Shown: positions 23,894 through 31,354 of the stretch, piece by piece
Numbering within the stretch: position 1 is the first letter of the stretch
Layout: each line of letters begins with the position of its first letter
Source of the DNA: JAVBSX01 sp031549145
GTDB taxonomy: Bacteria > Planctomycetota > Planctomycetia > Pirellulales > Thermoguttaceae
DNA length: 64,000 nucleotides
Assembly: GCA_031549145.1 (NCBI GenBank)
Contig: JAVBQI010000082.1
Span: 1-64,000, forward strand
Reading direction: 5' to 3'
Position numbers and translations under genes: made by a program
Notes under the pieces: model-generated
The model's input: the letters and a program-made list of their open reading frames with translations, nothing else
The model's database searches: none
Told to the model about the DNA's origin: nothing

Positions 23894-25828
23894 ATGTTGA
23901 GTTTTTGCAAATATTTTGGTCGTTCCCGTCTTTTTCTCTCGGGCTGTGTTCTGGGAATCGTTCTTGTTTTTTCAAGTTCCGCCGGTTCCGCGACTTCCGT
24001 TCAGGAGCGAACGGAGGCGAACGAGGCGAAGATCATGCAGCCGGAAATGCAGACCGCAGCTCCTGCCCCCCCCATGCACAAAGCCGCTCCGGCCGAAAAG
24101 TTCGCCCAGAGGAAGAAAAAGGTGCCGGACGCGATCGCCAACGGTTGGTGGGGACCGGGAGGATACCTGAGCATTACGAAACTGTTGCTTTTCGTGGGGG
24201 TTTTCCTTTGCTGGGTCTTCACCGTCGATTGGATCAGCAAGGACGGAGAGCTTCTCAAGGATGAAAAACGGTTGTTTTGGAATATGATCAACTTCTTTCC
24301 CTTCTTTGTCCTGGGAACGATCTTTTTCAATCTCCCCGTGCCTCTCCCGTTTTTGTTTTATATCACTTTTCCTTTGACGGTCTTGACCTGGGTCGTGCCG
24401 GCGATTGCCTATGTGATCAAACGCAACAAACCGCTTCCGCCCCACGAAAAGGTTTTGACCTGGGAACACTTCAAGTTTATCTTCGGCTTGTTGCTAAATA
24501 AAATCGGAATCAAAGTCAAACTCCAAAAAAAGCAGGGGTACCAAACCGGGCCGGCGATCGAGATCGAGGCGAGCGGAAAAAATATTGAACAATCCGTACT
24601 TTCCGGCCGGACCATTCTCTCGCGAAATCACGAAGGTTTCAACGATTTTCGAAAGGTCATTTTTGATGCTTTGAAAACCAAAGCGGATGGGATTTTACTG
24701 GAATTCGACCCGGAAAAAATCGTGGTCCGTTGGCAAATCGACGGTGTTTGGCAGGAATCCGGGGCTCTACCGAAGGAACGTTCGGAACCGCTTTTGGCCG
24801 CAATCAAACTCTTGATCGGCGGCTCTCCGGAAGAGCGTCGCGCGAAGCAAGGCGGGCAATTCGTCGCCTCTCTTGGAAAAGCCAAAAAAACGAAATACGA
24901 CGCCAACCTGACCATTCAAGGCGGAGCCGCGGGAGGGGAAAAGGCGGCCATTAATTTCATCACCCAAAAAACGACTTTCCAGTCGTTGGAAGAAATCGGG
25001 ATGCGACCGGAAATTCAGGACAGAATTCGGGGGTACCTGAACGCTCCCGAAGGATTGGTCGTGTTTTCCGCGATGCCTGCCAACGGGCTGCGAAGCCTGG
25101 TTCATGTCGCGGCGATGAGCGTCGACCGCTTTACTCGCGACTTCGCGACGGTCGAGGACGTTCAGAATCCGTACCAGTTCATCGAAAACGTGATGCTCAA
25201 CCAGTACGATTCCCTCAAGGGAGAAACACCGATGTCGATTCTTCCGGACGTCCTTTTCCGGGAGCCCCAGACCGTGTTGATTCACGATTTGGTCAACCTG
25301 GAAACCTTTGAATTATTCTGTCGGGAAGTCGGAAACCACCGTTTGATGCTCACCTCGGTTCGGGCCAAGGACGCTGCGGATGCGCTGGTGCGACTTTTGG
25401 CGATGAAAATCGAGCCGCAGCTTTTGGCCTCCTCGGCCCGGGCGATCGTCTCGCAACGCCTTATCCGCAAGTTGTGTCCCGATTGCAAGGAAGCCTTTGA
25501 ACCCCAGCCGGGATTATTGCAGCGTCTCGGTTTGCCGACGGATCGCGGCATTTCGTTGTACCGGGCTCCCGCGCCGCCGCAACCGGGCGAGAAACGCAAG
25601 GAGTGTCCGACCTGTCGGGGTATCGGGTATCATGGACGGACGGGCTTGTTTGAAATCATCGAAATCAACGACGAACTTCGAAAAACGCTCGTTGCCGAAC
25701 CGACCCATGAAGCGATACGAAAAGCGGCCAATCAGACCGGCCAACGCGGTTTCGTTTACGACGGCGCACTACTCGTTTCCAAAGGAATCACCTCCGTCGA
25801 GGAATTGACCCGAATCCTGAAAACCTGA
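23894..25828 (+). CDS. Membrane-anchored GspE/PilB-like protein with degenerate ATPase site
   Basis: 644 residues with an unusual layout. A signal-like helix (LFLSGCVLGIVLVFSSSAGSA) and a Pro/Ala-rich linker come first, then three or four membrane helices (about 93-175), then a GspE/PilB-like domain (about 230-644). The N2-like part (FDALKTKADGILLEFDPEKI) and C-terminal zinc motif (CPDC at 528-531, CPTC about 50 residues later, then GYHGRTGLFEII) fit GspE. The Walker A site reads SAMPANGLRS (392-401) in place of GPTGSGKTTT, with no lysine. The Walker B/His-box area is VLIHDLVNLE and MLTSVRAKDA instead of GEIRD and TLHTNDA. ATP hydrolysis is unlikely, so it is probably a membrane-tethered pseudo-ATPase that works with the PilT-like protein 41 bases upstream. 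Confidence 0.8.
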   Translation: MLSFCKYFGRSRLFLSGCVLGIVLVFSSSAGSATSVQERTEANEAKIMQPEMQTAAPAPPMHKAAPAEKFAQRKKKVPDAIANGWWGPGGYLSITKLLLFVGVFLCWVFTVDWISKDGELLKDEKRLFWNMINFFPFFVLGTIFFNLPVPLPFLFYITFPLTVLTWVVPAIAYVIKRNKPLPPHEKVLTWEHFKFIFGLLLNKIGIKVKLQKKQGYQTGPAIEIEASGKNIEQSVLSGRTILSRNHEGFNDFRKVIFDALKTKADGILLEFDPEKIVVRWQIDGVWQESGALPKERSEPLLAAIKLLIGGSPEERRAKQGGQFVASLGKAKKTKYDANLTIQGGAAGGEKAAINFITQKTTFQSLEEIGMRPEIQDRIRGYLNAPEGLVVFSAMPANGLRSLVHVAAMSVDRFTRDFATVEDVQNPYQFIENVMLNQYDSLKGETPMSILPDVLFREPQTVLIHDLVNLETFELFCREVGNHRLMLTSVRAKDAADALVRLLAMKIEPQLLASSARAIVSQRLIRKLCPDCKEAFEPQPGLLQRLGLPTDRGISLYRAPAPPQPGEKRKECPTCRGIGYHGRTGLFEIIEINDELRKTLVAEPTHEAIRKAANQTGQRGFVYDGALLVSKGITSVEELTRILKT

Positions 25829-25889
25829 TCATTGAAACCGATCCCGTATCGAAGTTTCTTTTTTCCTTTCTCTTTCCCGTTTCTTTGTT

Positions 25890-26534
25890 ATGGAAATTCA
25901 AGAATTAATCAATCAGGTCGTTTTCGTCCTTTTCATTGTTTTTCTGTGCGCGATTCCTCTTTCCATTCTCAGCCTGAGGCTGCGGGAGGGTTTTTGGGGC
26001 AACGCGATTTGTATTTGCAATATTTCCTTCGCTTCGCTTTTGGCGTTGAATTATTTCGAACCGCTCGCGGGAATACTTGCCGGACTTTGGATCGACGCCT
26101 TGTTCTTTTACGATTTTTTCGCCTATTGGCTGGTTTTTGCTCTATGCTATCTAGCCTTGGATTCTCTGACGAGCCGGCTTTCGCATATCAAAGTTCATTT
26201 TCCGAAATACGTCGAAATGGTCGGAAACGGTTTTGCCCTGCTCGGGATATTCCTCTTTTTTTCGGTAGCGATTCTTTTTTCATACCCGACGGCTCCGCTG
26301 AAAGCGGAAGAAGGTGCCGTCGCGAAGGAAGCCTATTTGACGGAATTTCTCGGGCGCAGGGCAAGAATTCTTTCGACGGGCTCGCTCTCCTCGTTTATGG
26401 GGACGAGGGAATGGACCGCCGCCGAGGATTACGTCGGAGATCATGTCGCCAAACGCCAGGTCCTGTACGCACAGGCAATGAAAGATAATTCTTTTATCTA
26501 TAGCGGGACCATGCCCGCGACCAAGAAAGAATAG
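25890..26534 (+). CDS. Four-helix membrane protein, CvpA-like topology
   Basis: A 214-residue inner-membrane protein. Hydrophobic helices lie at about residues 8-30, 38-60, 66-95 and 120-145, then a soluble C-terminal tail of about 65 residues (EEGAVAKEAYLTEFLGRRAR...). The block FWGNAICICNISFASLLALNYFEPLAGIL resembles the second helix region of CvpA-type proteins, but the match is weak and I do not assert it. It starts 61 bases after the pseudo-GspE gene on the same strand and probably shares its transcript, so it may be a membrane partner of that system. No Shine-Dalgarno is visible, as for its neighbours. Function unknown. Confidence 0.6.
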   Translation: MEIQELINQVVFVLFIVFLCAIPLSILSLRLREGFWGNAICICNISFASLLALNYFEPLAGILAGLWIDALFFYDFFAYWLVFALCYLALDSLTSRLSHIKVHFPKYVEMVGNGFALLGIFLFFSVAILFSYPTAPLKAEEGAVAKEAYLTEFLGRRARILSTGSLSSFMGTREWTAAEDYVGDHVAKRQVLYAQAMKDNSFIYSGTMPATKKE

Positions 26535-26607
26535 GCTTTGTTTTTGAAATGGTCAATCCTTCGCTCTTGGCGTACTTTCCAATATTATCCGATTTTGCTT
26601 TGCAATC

Positions 26608-27444
26608 ATGTCGAACGAACACTCCGAACACGATCCTTCCCAAGACGAACAACCGATCGTTCCCAAGTCGCTTTTTTCGGCTCATTGGGAAGAAAAAGAG
26701 GCAGATGGTGAAACTTCCCATTATTCGCAGTTCAGCATAATCGGGCTGATTGCTTTTTCCTTGGGTTTGTTGTCATTGCTCTCTTTTCTCTTTGTTCAAC
26801 TCCTGTTCCTCGCCGGTCTCGGAATCCTGCTCGCTCTTTGGGCCGTTTTTTCGATTTGGTGGACGCGGGGAACACTGCGTAGTTATTTTTTCGCCTGTTC
26901 GGCAATTTTTTTCGCCGTCTTTTCCTTGGCTGGAGTCAGTGCGATGCATTGGACCTACAACCACCAGATCGAGAAAGAGGGAGATCGTTTTTTTCAAATA
27001 TGGTTTCAGGCGATCCAGGAAAAAAATCTCCCTCTGATCTATGAAATGAGAGGGTATACTTGGGATCGCTCCCCTTACCACGATCTTCTCCAGTGGTGGG
27101 AAAAACATCTTCGCCTGCCAAAAGATGATATGAATGAATTCGTCCATTCGTTAAATAACAATATTCTCAGGACGCTTTGGGAACTCGGCGATCAAGCCAA
27201 GTACACTCTTTACGGAACGCCACAGACGCTGTCGATCGAGAACAATGATTACGCTATTGCCAAATATGCCGTAACCTATACAACAAAAGAAGGTTCCAAA
27301 GAAACATTTTTTATTCGGATTAAAGGAGAAAGAGTCGTCAATCCCAAGGACCGAAGCCAACGGGGTTGGTGTTTGCACGGCGCGCCGGTTTTGATTCCGA
27401 TTCCCTCCGAGTTGAAAAAAACAAGAGAAGGGGCGACGAATTGA
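26608..27444 (+). CDS. Membrane protein with soluble C-terminal domain, unknown function
   Basis: 278 residues: a polar, acidic N-terminus (about 45 residues, Glu/Asp/His rich), two or three hydrophobic helices between about 46 and 115 (IIGLIAFSLGLLSLLSFLF, LLFLAGLGILLALWAVFSIWW, FFACSAIFFAVFSLAGVSAM), and a soluble extracytoplasmic domain of about 160 residues containing SPYHDLLQWWEKHLRLP and a beta-rich end (YTLYGTPQTLSIENNDYAIAKYAVTY). The architecture resembles DUF4190-type helices followed by an NTF2-like or stress-sensing domain, but this is a guess. It is the last gene of the pilT-led operon and ends 17 bases from a convergent gene. Confidence 0.6.
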   Translation: MSNEHSEHDPSQDEQPIVPKSLFSAHWEEKEADGETSHYSQFSIIGLIAFSLGLLSLLSFLFVQLLFLAGLGILLALWAVFSIWWTRGTLRSYFFACSAIFFAVFSLAGVSAMHWTYNHQIEKEGDRFFQIWFQAIQEKNLPLIYEMRGYTWDRSPYHDLLQWWEKHLRLPKDDMNEFVHSLNNNILRTLWELGDQAKYTLYGTPQTLSIENNDYAIAKYAVTYTTKEGSKETFFIRIKGERVVNPKDRSQRGWCLHGAPVLIPIPSELKKTREGATN

Positions 27445-27461
27445 CAATTGTCGTCGGTCGC

Positions 27462-30089
27462 CTACCGTCGATCGTCTCCGCTCGCCGTTACCAGAATCCG
27501 CCGGGTCAGGTATTTTCGGGCAAGTGAGACAACTTCTTCCAACGTGACGGCATTGATCCGTTCGGGGAAATCGTCCCCTTCCCGCAAACCGAGGCCGAAG
27601 AGTTCGCCGAGCGCGGCGCTGCGGGCCTGCTCTTCCAACGTCGCATTGCCGAACGAATGGGCGGCGACGATCTCCCGTTGTGCGGCGAGCAACTCTTCCG
27701 GTTCGATCCAACCGGCTTTGGCCCGTTCGACGCACTGCTCCAAACGGGCTTGGACCGCTTGCAGATTTTCCGGCGGACAGCTCGCCCCGAGCACGAAATA
27801 ACCCGGGGCCGGGCCGATCCAAAGTTCGCTGCTTGTTGAAAGGGCGAGGCCGGAATTTTTCAGATCCCTCGCAAGCCAACCGGCCGACCGACGGTAACCG
27901 CCAAAAATCGTTTTCAAGATCGTGAGAATGGCCGTTTCCCGCGAATCGGCGAGGCTCCCAATCGGGTAACCGAGCAGGATCGCCGCCGTTTGTTTCTCCG
28001 TTCGCAAATGCCCTTCGATCGGTTGGAGAAACATGTTGTTGCGTTCGAGAACGATCGGCTTCGCCTTGACGGAACCTCTCATTTTTCCGAACGCCGCGCT
28101 CAAAGCCGCTTCCGCCTTTTTCGGATCGATATCACCGAAAACGGCGAACACGATGTTTTCCGGAACGAAACATTGCTGGTAATAATCGCGAAGGCTCGCG
28201 ACCGTCAATCGCGAAACCGTTTCCGCCGTCCCGTAAGGGGAAATATGGTAAGGGGTCGTTTCCGGCAGGTTGATCGCGAAAAAATTGGAAAGCTCGGCGA
28301 GCGGATCGCCGCTCCGCTGCTTCAAAAAGCCGAGCCGCTGTGATTGAATCGAACCGAACGGCGGATCGGGAAACGTCGGCGAGAGGATACACTCAGCCAA
28401 CAGATCGAGCCCCGGTTGGAAGTCCGCCGAAAGAATCGTCAGGCTCAAGACGGTTGTCGCCGCGTCCGAAGTGATATGAAACCCGCCGCCCAGGTTTTCC
28501 GCCCTCGCGGCAATCTCTCGCGCCGAGGATTTCGCGGTCCCCTGGTTCAGCATCGCCGCGAACAGCGAAGCCCGGCCCGCGGTTTCCGAAGTATCGACCA
28601 ACGCCCCGCCGAGAACGACCGCTTGAATGCTGACCATCGGCAAAGCCGGTTGCCGTCGGGTCAGGAGCCGGATCCCGTTCGGGAGCCGGGCCTGTTGAAT
28701 TTCGCCCGGTTTTTCGGCCGGCGAAGCGGCCGGCGGCTTGGGCATTTGTCCCCGGGGCGCGATTAAAATTTGGTTGAGCCGTTCCGGCGCGAAATATTTT
28801 CGGGCCGTTTCGCGAATCGTTTCGGCGGAAACCGCACGAATCGCCCGCAGGTATTTTTCTTCGTACAACGGATCCCCCGTCGCGAGAAAGTTTTCCCCCA
28901 AACGATCGGCCGTCGCCGAAATCGTCTGCCGCTCGAAGACGTTTTGGATTTCTTTTTGCTTTTTCGCCTTGGCCAGCTCTTCGGCGGGAACCGGTTCCTC
29001 TCGAAGTTTGCCGATTTCTTCGAGAATCGTTCGAACGACGGTTTCCCGGTTTTCGTTCAAACAAGAGGCTTCGACCGCGAAATAACCTTCGGCCGCAACA
29101 GCCGTTTCCGACCGGGCGTTGCATTGCAAAGCCAACGACCGATCCGCAAGCAACCGCCGGGCCAAACGCGAAGTGTTTCCTTCGGCGAGGATCACGGCGA
29201 TCAGGTCCAACGCAAAACGATCCGGATTGGAGACCCGAACCCCGGGCCAGCCGACCGCGAGTTCGCAGACGCCGCCGTCCGATTCGCAGACGACGCTTCG
29301 CGAAGCGAGCTGCGGCGGTTCGGAGAGGGACGGAACGACGGTTTCGACGCCCCGGGGAATCCCGGCGAACGCTTGTCCGAACAAACCGAGAACCTCGTCC
29401 GTCCCGACGTCGCCGCAAACGACGAACACCATGCTGTTGGGACAAAAACGTTCCCGATGATAATCGGTGAGCGTTTTCAACAAAACCGTCCGAACCAGAT
29501 CGGGATAACCTTCGACCGGAATCCGCAACGGGCTGCTCGAATAAACGGATTCCTCAAGCAACGAACGAAGAACCGGGCCTCGCTCCGCGACCGCGAACGC
29601 GGTTTCGTTTGCCGAGTCGGTTGCGGAAAACCGGGGATTGAACAATGTTTCGACGAACCGGTACACAGCCTCCGAAAACTGTTCGGCCGGAACGTCGGTT
29701 CCGAAGCGGATCGATTCCTTCCCGGCGGAACCGGCGATCGCGTTGCCGTCGATTTGTTGAACCAGCAGTGTCGAGAGGCCGCAGCCGAGTCGGTCTGTTT
29801 CGAAAGCGCTGCCGGTGTTTCGCACGAAACAGCGAATCGCGACCTGGGAACTCAAACGGTTTTCGCAAACGATCAACGTCAATCCGTTTTCGAAACCCGC
29901 GAGTGTGGTTTCCTGTCCGAGAGGAACCTGATTGACGAGCCGAACAGGCCCGGACGGTTGCAGCGGGACGACGGTTTCCGGGGCCGAACTCTCATGGGCG
30001 AGCGGAATTCGCAGCGGGACGGTCGTCTGCCCCGTCGCAAAGACCGGGCAAAACAAAAAAGCCAATGTCAGGAAAAAAGAATATCGCAT
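27462..30089 (-). CDS. M16-family (insulinase-like) protein, both halves lacking HxxEH
   Basis: 875 residues with a signal peptide (FFLTLAFLFCPVFATGQ). There are two tandem M16 units (about 60-460 and 475-875) with the usual GDV-containing subdomains (MVFVVCGDVGTDEV and IVFAVFGDIDPKKA) and the clam-shell halves joined by a linker. In active enzymes the first unit has the zinc motif HxxEH; here the aligned segment is RLGCGLSTLLVQQ (about 100-112), without either histidine or the glutamate. The second unit's equivalent is ASLFAAMLNQGT, also without it, as is normal for second halves. A peptidase role is therefore doubtful, and it may be a structural or peptide-binding pseudo-protease. It lies downstream of the TlpA-like gene, 83 bases away, and is probably the last gene of that operon. 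Confidence 0.85.
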   Translation of the reverse strand: MRYSFFLTLAFLFCPVFATGQTTVPLRIPLAHESSAPETVVPLQPSGPVRLVNQVPLGQETTLAGFENGLTLIVCENRLSSQVAIRCFVRNTGSAFETDRLGCGLSTLLVQQIDGNAIAGSAGKESIRFGTDVPAEQFSEAVYRFVETLFNPRFSATDSANETAFAVAERGPVLRSLLEESVYSSSPLRIPVEGYPDLVRTVLLKTLTDYHRERFCPNSMVFVVCGDVGTDEVLGLFGQAFAGIPRGVETVVPSLSEPPQLASRSVVCESDGGVCELAVGWPGVRVSNPDRFALDLIAVILAEGNTSRLARRLLADRSLALQCNARSETAVAAEGYFAVEASCLNENRETVVRTILEEIGKLREEPVPAEELAKAKKQKEIQNVFERQTISATADRLGENFLATGDPLYEEKYLRAIRAVSAETIRETARKYFAPERLNQILIAPRGQMPKPPAASPAEKPGEIQQARLPNGIRLLTRRQPALPMVSIQAVVLGGALVDTSETAGRASLFAAMLNQGTAKSSAREIAARAENLGGGFHITSDAATTVLSLTILSADFQPGLDLLAECILSPTFPDPPFGSIQSQRLGFLKQRSGDPLAELSNFFAINLPETTPYHISPYGTAETVSRLTVASLRDYYQQCFVPENIVFAVFGDIDPKKAEAALSAAFGKMRGSVKAKPIVLERNNMFLQPIEGHLRTEKQTAAILLGYPIGSLADSRETAILTILKTIFGGYRRSAGWLARDLKNSGLALSTSSELWIGPAPGYFVLGASCPPENLQAVQARLEQCVERAKAGWIEPEELLAAQREIVAAHSFGNATLEEQARSAALGELFGLGLREGDDFPERINAVTLEEVVSLARKYLTRRILVTASGDDRR

Positions 30090-30172
30090 ATTTTGAGTGT
30101 TTTGAGTTTCGTAATAATAAGGAATCAGAGCCGCGACCGTGAGGGAGTGGCTGCCCTGTCAAAACCGCATCC

Positions 30173-31345
30173 TCATGGGCGAGGCTCGTCCAACAACTCC
30201 GCGAGTCTCTTCTGCAAGTCCTCTCCGCGAAGCTCCGAATCGATCAACTTGCCGTCCCGATTGATCAGCAAAATCGTCGGCACGCCGTTGATGCCGAAAA
30301 ATTCGCCTTGCTTCGGCAGCCCGGCCTTTTCGGTCAATTCCTCGGAGATCACGGCCCACGGCAGTTTGTCTTCTTTGGCCATTTTCAAAAGATTGGCGTT
30401 TTCATCCGAGACGCCGACGGCGACGACCTCCAAGCCCTTTTCGTGATACTTATTGTACGCTTCCAGGAGATTGGGAAGTTCCATTCGGCAGGGCCCGCAC
30501 CACGAGGCCGTAAACTCAACAAGCACGTATTTGCCGCTATACTCTTCCCATTGGAACTCTTTGCCGTCGATTGTTCGGCCGTAAAGCTCAAGTGTTGCAG
30601 CAGGATGTCGTCGCGCAATCCCTTCGATATCTTTAATGGTTTTTTTCTTTTTCTCCTCGTCGAATTTGCACTGGTCGGATCGGACAAAATCGATCAGATT
30701 TTTCGCGGTCTCCCGGCAAAGTTCCGGTTCGGTTTCGCTCAACGGTTTGGAAATCGTGATCTCAAGAAGAAACAAAACAGGGGCGGCAGGATCATTGAAG
30801 TCGGTTTCGAAATTGACCCGAGTTTTTGCTTCTTGCAGAAACTCGTCGAACCGTTCCCGTGTCATTTCGTTCCGGGCATCACCCACCCGCCTGAAAAGTT
30901 GCCGAGTCCGTTGCGTGTTGACGATTTTTGGGTGTTTGCCGCTTTGCTCAAGTTCGTCGATCAACGCGTCCAATTTTTGCCGGGATCGACCTTTGTCGCT
31001 TTCCGAGGGATCGAGTTGATCCTCATATCGGACGAGCCGGGCCAAACCGTCGACGATCCAGATGTAACCCTCGTTGATTTCTTCGTCGTTTTTGGCGAAG
31101 GCGAGAATTCTCTCTCCGGTCGCGACACGCAGTTCGCCGCAGGTTTGATAATAGCATTTCAAAGCCGCCTTTTCGTCTTTGCCGGCATTTCTCTCGGCAT
31201 GATTTTCCGCGAACCCCAAGTACCTCATCGCCTGATCGACCGTTTTCACTTTTTCAAGGGAACGCGGGGGCGCGAAAAGGTACCAGATGGTCAATGTAAG
31301 ACCCGCGAACACGACCCAAAGCCCGATGTTTATTTTTTTCCACAT
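30173..31345 (-). CDS. Membrane-anchored TlpA-like thioredoxin
   Basis: 390 residues. A single N-terminal helix (IGLWVVFAGLTLTIWYLF) anchors the protein. A helical charged region of about 220 residues with no recognised domain follows, then a C-terminal thioredoxin fold of the TlpA/ResA type: YVLVEFTASWCGPCRMELPNLL with the active-site CGPC, a later VSDENANLL and the cis-proline segment INGVPTILLINRDGKL. Such proteins reduce disulfides in the periplasm, often for cytochrome c maturation. This fits its position 9 bases downstream of a gene encoding a protein with three CxxCH haem motifs, with which it is very likely co-transcribed. The N-terminal helical domain may bind a partner; its role is unknown. 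Confidence 0.85.
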   Translation of the reverse strand: MWKKINIGLWVVFAGLTLTIWYLFAPPRSLEKVKTVDQAMRYLGFAENHAERNAGKDEKAALKCYYQTCGELRVATGERILAFAKNDEEINEGYIWIVDGLARLVRYEDQLDPSESDKGRSRQKLDALIDELEQSGKHPKIVNTQRTRQLFRRVGDARNEMTRERFDEFLQEAKTRVNFETDFNDPAAPVLFLLEITISKPLSETEPELCRETAKNLIDFVRSDQCKFDEEKKKKTIKDIEGIARRHPAATLELYGRTIDGKEFQWEEYSGKYVLVEFTASWCGPCRMELPNLLEAYNKYHEKGLEVVAVGVSDENANLLKMAKEDKLPWAVISEELTEKAGLPKQGEFFGINGVPTILLINRDGKLIDSELRGEDLQKRLAELLDEPRP

Positions 31346-31354
31346 GGTTGATTT

